Source: Torymus aiolomorphi (Eukaryota; Arthropoda; Insecta; Hymenoptera; Torymidae). From it: a DNA stretch of 64,000 nt. Under the pieces are notes generated by a model that had not been told where the DNA came from, did no database searches, and was given only the letters and a program-made list of their open reading frames with translations. Below are positions 55,715-64,000 of this stretch, piece by piece. The translations under genes were made by a program, and so were the position numbers. The stretch lies in contig CM070875.1 of NCBI GenBank assembly GCA_036365515.1, forward strand, positions 94,229,628 to 94,293,627. Reading direction: 5' to 3'. Within the stretch, counting starts at the first letter, position 1, and each line of letters begins with the position of its first letter.

Positions 55715-56000
55715 GAAAACTATGAAGGTGATGATCCACTGGCCTCGGTTTTCCAGAGGCAGGCACCACACGCCTCACCGAGGCCGTTAGCAACGCCTCC
55801 ATCACCCGCAATGGATGTTGCGATGCTGCCACCGCGGCTAGTCATTAGGAGAAGGCAGGTGATAGAGAGGTGAGATAATTTTTTTTATTCTAATTTTATT
55901 CTAATTTATCTCTTCTAATTATATTCTACTGTTGAATTTCAGAAACACGCAGCAGAGGAGGAGCTACCCCAGCTATTGGAGTTTTAAGCGGGAAAAATAA
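55715..56000 (+). CDS. Candidate host gene: last two coding exons
   Basis: A polypyrimidine tract and TTTTTCTAG precede an open exon at 55715-55869 (start ENYEGDDPLASVFQR). A consensus donor GTGAGA follows at 55870, then a 73-bp AT-rich intron ending TTTCAG (55942) and a terminal exon 55943-56000 ending in TAA. The frame passes the junction cleanly. The encoded tail is rich in proline, then arginine (LPPRLVIRRRQ, then NTQQRRSYPSYW). AATAAA-type signals follow at 56005-56020. No domain is recognised. The consistent splice frame, balanced codon use and local GC content argue for a real gene end; upstream exons would lie beyond the minisatellite or outside the window. Confidence 0.45.
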
Positions 56001-56119
56001 AATAAAATAAAATTATTTTAAATTCTAAGTTTTTGTATTAACTTTTTTATAATTATATAAAATTATTTATTTGAACAAAATAAAAAAAGTAATGTTTTTT
56101 TTCTTATTTAACTTTAAGA

Positions 56120-56318
56120 TAATATTTATGTATGCGTATATAAATGATTAAGTGTGTATGTAAATGAAAGTGTGTGAATGATTATGTATGTAAATGAGAG
56201 TGTGTGGATAACTGATTAAGTAGGATATGTATACGAATGATTGATTAGGTGTTTATGTATGTAAATGAGAGTATGTGAATGATTGATTAAATGTATATGT
56301 AAATAAGAGTGTGAATGA

Positions 56319-56381
<63 letters not shown>

Positions 56382-56438
56382 TGTGTGAATATCTATACAC
56401 GTATAAGATGTATATATGGTTGAGTAAGTGCGAATATA
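56120..56438. repeat. GT/GA-rich minisatellite with a TA microsatellite, left part
   Basis: Units like TATGTAAATGAGAGTGTGTG recur every ~40 bp; a pure TA run covers 56322-56376. The array resumes at 59709 after the DD41D transposon. Confidence 0.7.
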
Positions 56439-57244
56439 CCGGGTGTCCCATTTTAAAACCACCAGGCAAATATCTCGAAAACTAAGGGAGATGGAAAAAA
56501 ACTTTTAATACAAAAGTTGTAGGGTTCAGAGGGGCCCAACTGATCGTGACCTTGGTCATGACCTTGAGGTCAATGATCAAGTTCATTTGAAGGTCAAATC
56601 GATTTTTTCAAATGGGAACCCCCACTTTTGACCTCGTAAATGGAAAGAGCGGAAAATTTTACGTTCAGATATGTCCTTGAGTCAAGGTCATGGTCATGGT
56701 CATGGTCATGGTCATGTTTAAAATCAAAATCAATAAACGCATCAAAACATTCCCATAATTAGGTATACGAGACAAATTGTTAAATACAAAAGTTGTAGGG
56801 TTCAGAGGGGCCCAACTGATCGTAACCTTGGTTATGACCTTGAGGTCAATGATCAAGGTCATTTGAAGGTCAAATCGATTTTTTCAAATGGGAACTCCCA
56901 CTTTTGACCTCGTAAATGGAAAGAGCGGAAAATTTTACGTTTAGATATGTCCTTGAGTCAAGGCCATGGTCATGGTCATGGTCATGTTTAAAATCAAAAT
57001 CAATCAACGCATCCAAACATTCCCATAATTACGCATACGAGTGTTAAATACAGAAGTTGTAGTGTTTGGAGGGGCCCAACTGATCGTGACCTTGACCATG
57101 AACTTGAGGTCAAGGATGATGTCGTTTGACGGTTAAATCAATTTTGTTTAACGGCAACCCTCACTTTTGACCTCGTAAATAGAAAAACCGAAAAATTCTG
57201 ATATGGCCTTGGGCCAAGGTCATGGTCAAAGTTATGGTCAGTTT

Positions 57245-57535
57245 CCGTGCAGTTAAGAGCAAAGTCGGAGATGACCCGGTCACCTAAGGCAAGGTCGGAG
57301 ATTACCCGGCCCGTTAAGGCAAGGTCGGAGATGACCCGGCCAGTTAAGGCAAGGTCGGAGATGACCCGGCCAGTTAAGGCAAGGTCGGAGATGACCCGGC
57401 CAGTTAAGGCAAGGTCGAAGATGACTCGGTCAGTTAAGGCAAGATCGAAGATGACTCGGTCAGTTAAGGCAAGGTCGGAGATGACTCGGCTAGTTAAGGC
57501 AAGGTCGGGGATGATCAGGCCAGCTAAAAATTCAT
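57245..57535. repeat. 30-bp minisatellite inside the DD41D element
   Basis: Roughly nine copies of AAGGCAAGGTCGGAGATGAC plus CCGGCCAGTT. It is open in one frame on each strand (MTRPVKARSE on plus, ALTGRVISDL on minus) since 30 is a multiple of three; I do not regard either as a gene. Confidence 0.85.
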
Positions 57536-57593
57536 TGGAAAATTCCACGTTCATGTGTATTTAGTCATAGGATCCAAGTGTTTCGGTCACCAT

Positions 57594-58661
57594 TTACTGA
57601 AGAAGATGCTCAAAAGTTGCACCATTTACTTGTTGACAACATTCTATTCTCCTTTTAAAGTTTCTAACAGTATTTAATAATACTTGACGTGGAATACTTA
57701 AGCAGATTTGTGTAATCCTTTGAATCATGTCATCTCTTGTATTTGGCCTGTTGCGGTAGACTGTATTTTTTAGGAAGCCACATAAATAAAAATCTGGAGA
57801 TGTCAGATCTGGAGATCTTGGTGGTCATGCTACGGGACCTCCTCTACCAATCCATCGACCGTTAAACCTTTCATTAAGAAAATATCTGACAATTCTGGCA
57901 TAATGTGGAGGAGCACCATCTTGTTGTAGCCACATTCTGGCCCTTGTATGGAGATCAACGTTTTCTAGAAAGAGTGGCAGCTCGTCTCTCAGCAACTGTA
58001 AATAAGTATGTTGAGTTACGTGACCTTAAAAAAAATAAGGTCCAATCAGACATCCGTTAATAATACCACACCATACCGTTACATTCCAGCGATGCTGATG
58101 ATCAACTTCTCGCATGCAATGAGGATTAACAGGAGAGCAGTAGTGGCAATTATGGCGATTCAACATACCAGTACTCTGAAATGTAGCCTCGTCGCTAAAA
58201 AGAACATTGTTAAAAAAATTTTCATCATCAGCAATTTGTTGTGTTGCCCATTAGCAAAATGTTATTCTCCGTCGATAATCTTCCACAGTTAAAGCTTGAT
58301 TTAGAGTAATGTGGTAAGGATGGTAACGCGCATATCGTAAATATCTACTGGCCGTAGATCTTGGAATACCCATTGTTAACTCGATTTCGCGTAAACTGAC
58401 ATGAACATTTAAATGTACCATGGCTAGAACAGCAAGAAAGCGAGGATTATTTTCATAATCGTGTTCATTCAGTGTCCTCCTTCTTCGAACGAAGTTTCCT
58501 TGTCGACCGCGCAGTTGAATGTCACGTATTACCGTATGATCAGGATGTTGTCGTTCAGGGAACCGAGCACGATACAATCTGCTTGCCTCTCGATAGTTTC
58601 GTCGACATTCTCCTAAAATAAGAAGAATGTCAACTATTTCATTAGCAGAATAGTCAGGCAT
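57594..58661 (-). pseudogene. DD41D transposase with N-terminal DUF4817-like HTH, broken
   Basis: From ATG 58661 the N-terminus (SANEIVDILLILGECRRNYREA, shown in part; RLYRARFPERQHPDH) resembles the DUF4817 helix-turn-helix of arthropod transposases. A second helix-turn-helix with PRSTASRYLR follows. After an in-frame stop (near 58253) the catalytic part continues: VLFSDEATF, LQQDGAPPHYA and SPDLTSPDFYL. Between the last two catalytic aspartates 41 residues are counted (one of them a stop), giving DD41D. Further stops lie in the PYFF region (near 58026) and at a tryptophan position before PPRSPDL (near 57828); another tryptophan is cysteine (LCGF). The frame ends at 57594. Not functional. Confidence 0.8.
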
Positions 58662-59708
58662 TCTTTTTTAGTTGTAAATGCAATTATTTATCAAAATACA
58701 CCATAAAAGAAATAATATGTTATTATACTATACAATATTTTAAAACGAAAAAGTTTAATTTTCTGTGCCAATATAAGTGTGCTCAATTTGAAAACAATTT
58801 GATGTAAACAGTAATAATTATTGACTATTACCGATCAATGCTGAATACTACCGGTCACTATTGGATACAGGTGGTCAACACTTATTAACTTTTGTTATTA
58901 TTTGATATAAGTGGTTAACCCTGGTAAATATTGATAATAGTAAAAATAGTAAAATTTTCCGCTCTTTCCATTTACGAGGTCAAAAATAGGGGTTCCCATT
59001 TGGAAAAATCGATTTGACCTTCAAATGACCTTGATCATTGACCTCAAGGTCATAACCAAGGTCACGATCAGTTGGGCCGCTCCAAACCCTACAACTTCTG
59101 TATTTAACACTCGTATGCGTAATTATGGGAATGTTTGGATGCGTTGATTGATTTTGATTTTAAACATGACCATGACCATGACCATGGCCTTGACTCAAGG
59201 ACATATCTGAACGTAAAATTTTCCGCTCTTTCCATTTACGAGGTCAAAAATGGGAGTTCCCATTTGAAAAAATCGATTTGACCTTCAAATGACCTTGATC
59301 ATTGACCACAAGGTCATAACCAAGGTTACGATCAGTTGGGCCCCTCTGAACCCTACAACTTTTGTATTTAACAATTTGTCTCGTATACCTAATTATGGGA
59401 ATGTTTTGATGCGTTGATTGATTTTGATTTTAAACATGACCATGACCATGACCATGACCTTGACTCAAGGACATATCTGAACGTAAAATTTTCCGCTCTT
59501 TCCATTTACGAGGTCAAAAGTGGGGTTTCCCATTTGAAAAAATCGATTTGACCTTCAAATGACCTTGATAATTGACCTCAAGGTCATAACCAAGATCACA
59601 ATCAGTTGGGCCCCTCTGAACCCTACAACTTTTGTATTAAAAGTTTTTTTCGATCTCCCTTAGTTTTCGAGATATTTGCCTGGTGATTTTAAAATGGGAC
59701 ACCCGGTA

Positions 59709-60000
59709 TATGAATGAATAATTGATTATGTAAATGAGAGTGTAAGAATGAGAGCGTGTGAATGAATAATTAAATGTATATGTGTGTAAACGAATGTGTA
59801 CACACATACATGTACATTATGTACGTTCGTGTGCAGGTGTATGTGTATATGTTATGAATTTTATTTAATAAAATGTAGTTTAAACAAGTTTAAACAAGTT
59901 TGAATGTAGTTTAACAAAGTTTAAATAAGTTTAAACAAGTTTGAAGTAGTTTAACAAAGCTTAAACAAGTTTAAACAAGTTTGAATATGGAAACATGTGT
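59709..60000. repeat. Right part of the minisatellite and a GTTTAAACAA repeat
   Basis: 59709-59850 continues the GAATGAATAATTGATTATGT-type units split at 56438. From 59875 to 59990 a ~10-25 bp repeat with AGTTTAAACAAGTTTGAA recurs six or more times. No gene in 60001-60358. Confidence 0.65.
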
Positions 60001-60358
60001 GTGTCTATGAGTGTAGATGTGAAAGTATTGTATATATTTATATAAAGAGAAAAATGGTGAGAGCCCCAACCAACGCTCCCACCTGTGAGGAACAACCAAT
60101 TCATACAACAAATATTTTACCTTTCCCCTCCAAAATTTTCTCTCTCTTTTATACATTTATTTATAATACATACATTATTAAATAATCTTATAATTATGTA
60201 TACATCGAATGAAATAATTCTTTGGTAAGTATATTCATGCTTTCTGTTCGTGGCATAGGTACAAGGTTCGAACAATGCTCTTCTTTATGGTCGCAAACAT
60301 CCTTATTTTCCCAGGATACGTTAGGTGAGTCATCGTGGGTATATACATTTTGCAACAG

Positions 60359-60893
60359 TCACCATCTCAGTGAATCTGCATTCTTTACGGCGCAGTTTGG
60401 TTTTGTACAGAGCAGGTGTTTCGGACAACTTACTTTCTCTTCTATGTGAATTTTCTTCAATGCAGAACATCCAAAATCTTTAATATTATTAACTAGTCTA
60501 AGAAAATAAAAATAGAAATGTAATTATTGAAAATTATATAAGAATATAGCTTTTTTCTAATACTTACTTTCCCGGAACCATTTCTTCAATCCACTTTCTT
60601 TTTTCATGCGCTTTTACGTGGATTGTCGTAGCATTCTTGAGTCTACTTTGTAAAATCTCTATTATCCGACTGTATGAAAACATTCCAGACTTCCATGCCA
60701 TTCCATGATAATTTTTTATAAGCCACTCGTTGACCATCTTTTCTTCACGTAGAAGATGTTTCCACTGACAAGGTGGTTGAAAGTGATAAACTGATGGAAT
60801 GGAGTTGTCAGTCAGCTCGAGGATGGCTAACTCCTTCACGATGAATAAGTTCGACGATCTCCTGAATCCCTGGACGTTTACGATGTACTCCAT
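60359..60893 (-). CDS. Intact two-exon 154-aa protein, arthropod element-associated family
   Basis: Exon 1 runs from ATG 60893 to 60568 and ends at donor GTAAGT; the 70-bp intron ends TTTTCTTAG (60498); exon 2 is 60497-60359 with stop TGA. The spliced length, 465 nt, is exactly 155 codons. The protein starts MEYIVNVQGFRRSSN, then FIVKELAILEL, FQPPCQWKHLL, NYHGMAWKSG and HVKAHEKRKWIEE. Exon 2 adds a cysteine/histidine-rich tail (GCSALKKI, CPKHLLC, NCAVKN) likely to bind zinc. I recall similar arthropod proteins of unknown function. The start loosely resembles an exonuclease-type RNase H fold, but with asparagine at the expected acidic position; that is speculation. It has its own TATA box and initiator, and its promoter lies back to back with the PolB gene. 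Confidence 0.75.
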
Positions 60894-60944
60894 TCTCTCT
60901 GCTGCTACTGATAAAGAGCTATTGCTGTCTCGTCGCGTCGTCCG

Positions 60945-61106
60945 CGTCTGAGCTAGCGGAGTAGCGAGCGCTCTTTTATAGTCGAGATTCTCCTTTCTCG
61001 AATCCCCTCCTTTCCTCTCTCAAAGGTTCTTTCCGTCCTCGAAACCCCCCACTATCGCACCATTGGAGGGCTATAAGAGCTGCCGCATCGCAACTTCGCC
61101 ATCAGT
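60945..61106. promoter_or_regulatory. Divergent promoter pair with two TATA boxes
   Basis: On the minus strand TATAAAAG (60980-60973) lies 31 bases before the initiator TCAGA, with its A at 60949. On the plus strand TATAAGAG (61072-61079) lies 32 bases before the initiator TCAGT, with its A at 61104. TCAGT-type initiators at this spacing are the arthropod core-promoter arrangement. The start sites would be ~155 bp apart. The two genes are the 154-aa protein and the PolB-like protein. Confidence 0.65.
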
Positions 61107-61278
61107 GATTGCATCGAATCAACGAGTTGTGTAAGGTATTACTTCTCAGTGCAAGATAGACTACAAGGATTCATCGAGTGCTACTTCCCAGTGTAAGGAC
61201 TACTACGAGAATTCATCAAGTTAGCATTGTGGAAGAACGTAAGTCATCTAGGAGCGTGACAAAGACATTTAGGTGAGA
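61105..61278 (+). other. 5' untranslated region with a ~50-bp duplication
   Basis: Two diverged units, each with TTCTCAGTG or TTCCCAGTG, a CTAC stretch and ATTCATCGAGT or ATTCATCAAGT (61133-61184 and 61185-61227). They precede the first ATG at 61279. Confidence 0.45.
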
Positions 61279-64000
61279 ATGACATCTCCTGAGTATTACG
61301 GTTATATAGTTAAATTATTATGGAAATCATTAGAGATCGTAAACAAAGGAGTTGCAGCTTCTACTGATATAAAGCACTGGATTGATTTGAATAGTGATGT
61401 TATTAATGCGTTAGAGAAGTTAGCCACTTCGGGAACGCTTACCAGAGCAAAGAAGCAGAAATGTCAAACATCAATGACACATTTGCTGACTATTCAAAAT
61501 AAACTGCGCAGTTTTTTTAAATCTGGTGGTCGCTTGTTGCAAAATTCGCCACCACCATTAAGTGAGGAAGGAGACCGAAGTGTTAAATGGGATGATGTAT
61601 TCTCGGCATTTGAGAGACGCATACGATCAGGCGTGATATCTAATCTGACTCATATGGATATCATCTCGTTTATGAAGGATGCTCAAATCATCTTTGAATC
61701 GAAGATTATGGACGCTCTTAAGGTATACAATGCAATTAAAGTGAATGCTGAACTTGCAGCAGAATACATAATCCAAAAAAGTGACTCGGTAGATGCGGAA
61801 GTTAAATATTTTAATACAGAAAATGATCCGATATATAAAGTCACAGATTTAAACCAATGGTTCGGTCTTAATGTTAAACAAGCTGTTCGGTGTGAGATGG
61901 AAGAATTTGAGAAAAGAGGTTCCGAATGGAGTCTACAACAAATTTTAAGTCTGACAATAAACATCAATAAGTATGAGCCAATGAAAGGAAGTTCCTACAT
62001 ACCACTACCAAAGGAAATACTTATGAAGAAGGCTTATGTGAATGTACAAAATAAAGATGATCAATGCTTCAAGTGGTCCATTTTGGCTGCGCTACACCCT
62101 CAGAAAAGGCATACGGATCGAGTTAGTAAGTATACGAAATTTAACAATGAACTAAACTTTAATGGAATAGAGTTTCCAATCTCATTGAAACAGATAAGTA
62201 AATTTGAAAATCAAAACTGTGTTTCTGTAAATGTATACATTTTAAAAATGTATAGTAGCAACTTGAAGATTCACCCATGTTATATTACATCTCTGAAGAA
62301 AAATTTGCATGTTAATTTACTTCTTATACAAGACTGCTATGTGGATGAAAATGAAAAAGAAGAAAGTAATAATAATCCAAATGCTCCAATGCCGAAGTTT
62401 CACTACGTTTGGATTAAGAACTTGTTACGCTTAATAACGAATCAATTAACAAAGCGTAATGGGCAATGTTATATTTGTGATCGGTGTCTACATTATTTTC
62501 ATTCAAAAGAAAAGTTGAATAATCATGGAGTAGACTGCATACAATTAAATAAGTATAAGATTCAATTACCTACGTTAAAAGATAATATTCTTTCATTCAA
62601 AAATTATAATCAACAGACAAAAGTACCTTACGTTATCTATGAGGATTTCGAATGTGTCCTGAAACCTGTAGAAGACGAAGCATCACGTGCATTTCAAGAA
62701 CATGAAGCTTACAGTATTGGATATTATTTAAAATATAGTTTCGATGATAATCGATCGGGCTATCACAGCTATCGTCAGGAAGAAGGTGGTCAAATGAGCC
62801 CTGCTGTATGGTTTATTGTAAAACTTCAAGAATTGGCTACTCATCTGGAAAAGATATATAATACTCCTAAACCTATGATTCTCACTCATGACGAGATAGA
62901 AAACTTTAAAATGGCTAAATTATGCCATATTTGCAGTAAGCAGTTTTCTATAAAGGATAAAAAAGTAAGAGACCACTGCCATATTACTGGAAAGTAAGTA
63001 AACTATATTATTATTAATTATTAATCTGAATATATTAAATTAATTATATGTCTGATTTTAGGTATATAGGAGCTGCTCACGAGGGATGTAACATCAACTT
63101 TAAAGATGCAAGATTTATCCCAGTAATATTTCATAATCTGACTGGTTATATTCTCATTTTATCATTAAGGAATCGGCAAGTGATGAAATTTTAAAAGGAC
63201 GTGTACAACTTATTGCAGAAAATAAAGAGCGATACATATCTTTCACAAAGTATATCGAAGGGAGCGATTTTAACTTTAGATTCATAGATTCCTTCCGATT
63301 CATGGCATCATCTTTGGAGAAACTGGCATTATATTTAGATGAAAGAAGGATCACTAGTACTGTATTTAAAAATAATGATGGTTACACCAAAGATAATATC
63401 AAGTTACTATTGCGAAAAGGTATTTTCCCATACGATTATGTATCTTCATTTGAAAAACTGAAAGAAAAAGAGTTACCCTCAAAAGATAACTTCTACAGCA
63501 AATTAACAAACTCTGGAATAGCAGAAGCTGATTATGACCATGCAGTCAACGTCTGGAATACGTTTAACATTAAAACTCTTGGTGAGTATTCAGACTTGTA
63601 TCTTAAGACAGATGTACTTCTTTTAGCAGATGTTTTTGAGAATTTCCGATCGACTTGCATGGCGGCTTACGGATTGGATCTTGCGCATTATTATACAACA
63701 TCAGGATTGACTTGGGATGCTATGTTAAAGTATATCAAGTTGAACTTCAATTACTTACTGACATAGATATGCTATTGTTCGTTGAAAGAGGGATCAGAGG
63801 TAGAGTTAGACAATGTTCGAACCGTTACTCTAAGGCTAACAACAAATTTATGACTGAGGGTTACAATCCAAACGAAGAGGAGAAGTATCTAATGTACTAT
63901 GATGCTAATAACCTGTACGGATGGGCCATGACGCAGTATTTACCAGAAGGAGGTTTCGCTGGCTTGAATATTTTGATGAGCCTAAGTTTTATGACATTCC
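61279..64000 (+). pseudogene. Protein-primed DNA polymerase B (Polinton/adintovirus type), partial
   Basis: Begins at ATG 61279; runs off the window. Exon 1 (to 62993) has a novel N-terminal region, then ITNINKYEP-like and YIPLPKEI blocks, a finger CYICDRCLHYFHSKEKLNNH (about residue 392) and a first exonuclease motif in YEDFECVL (D-F-E). It ends in a treble-clef CHICSKQF...RDHCHITGK, completed across a 68-bp GT-AG intron (62994-63061) by YIGAAHEGCN, like endonuclease VII/HNH fingers. A one-base loss near 63150 shifts the frame exactly at the expected Tyr-Asp of the second exonuclease motif. A second shift lies near 63740. YYDANNLYGW (about 63896), the polymerase motif A, follows. Motifs B and C are outside. 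Such enzymes replicate protein-capped linear DNA. Here it is an endogenous, defective copy, unless the shifts are sequencing errors. Confidence 0.75.

Larger units (their letters stand above)
56439..59706 (-). mobile_element. Tc1/mariner-superfamily DD41D transposon, 3268 bp
   Basis: Ends CCGGGTGTCCCATTTTAAAA and its complement, flanked by TA (56437-56438 and 59707-59708). Each arm (about 56439-57245 and 58950-59706) is built of about three ~270-bp units sharing GTTGTAGGGTTCAGAGGGGC, CAAATCGATTTTTTCAAATG and GGTCATGGTCATGG hexamer runs, in mirror orientation. The transposase gene and a 30-bp minisatellite occupy the centre. The element is unusually long for the superfamily because of these arms. 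It splits a minisatellite. Confidence 0.85.

Noticed and set aside
55153..55771. Several 60-160 aa ORFs on both strands, rich in histidine, threonine and arginine
   Set aside because: They come from a GT-rich minisatellite and overlap each other in different frames; no family resemblance.
56253..56469. ORFs over the TA microsatellite
   Set aside because: Low-complexity isoleucine/tyrosine strings from a simple repeat.
57138..57564. 138-aa and 105-aa ORFs on opposite strands
   Set aside because: Both are by-products of the 30-bp minisatellite whose unit is divisible by three.

Overview
The window reads as AT-rich arthropod nuclear DNA, most likely an insect and plausibly an ant or other hymenopteran. 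That rests on the mobile-element mix (mariner, Penelope-like, Ty1/copia, Ty3/gypsy, a Polinton/adinto-type PolB) and on GT-AG introns and TATA/TCAGT promoters. Nothing prokaryotic is visible: no operons, rRNA, tRNA or CRISPR. Almost every long ORF belongs to a mobile element, and only one short terminal exon pair near 55.7 kb looks like host coding sequence.

Layout. 1-6.6 kb: a dead Helitron Rep-helicase gene, split by a mariner, lying between long inverted arms made of a 27-bp tandem repeat. 6.6-8.6 kb: a Helitron-type 3' end, microsatellites and a ~125-bp tandem array. 8.6-13.3 kb: Penelope-like element 1 (head-to-head pair of copies) with hammerhead-ribozyme-like cores and a TTAA-flanked palindromic MITE. 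13.8-17.6 kb: a second Helitron-type end and a broken CR1/Jockey-type LINE without RT, carrying another TTAA MITE. 19.2-20.5 kb: an intact mariner. 20.8-22.0 kb: two fold-back palindromes. 22.3-23.1 kb: a ~270-bp tandem repeat.

23.08-45.54 kb is one nested insertion resolved by target-site duplications. A copia element on the minus strand (TSD ATAAC) was hit in its RNase H region by a second copia (TSD GGTAT), in its gag by a solo-LTR-like element (TSD ATAT), and in its 3' LTR by a 206-bp hammerhead-bearing insertion (12-bp TSD). The solo LTR was itself hit by Penelope-like element 2 (14-bp TSD) and by a gypsy element (TSD CAAT). After it the ~270-bp tandem repeat resumes, with a third TTAA MITE.

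46-64 kb: a palindrome; a decayed RAG1/Transib-like transposase with a possible intron; an inverted pair of satellite arrays (51.2-52.8 kb); GT-rich minisatellites; the candidate host exons; a 3.3-kb TA-flanked DD41D transposon with very long repeat-built arms; and, at the right edge, a divergent gene pair. That pair is an intact two-exon 154-residue gene on the minus strand and, about 0.4 kb away, a PolB-type gene on the plus strand, each with its own TATA box and initiator. It is the best candidate for a poorly described system.

Coding potential: the mariner at 19.4 kb and the 154-aa gene are intact. The Penelope ORF at 10.3 kb is open but has lost probable endonuclease residues. All other elements carry stops, frameshifts or deletions.
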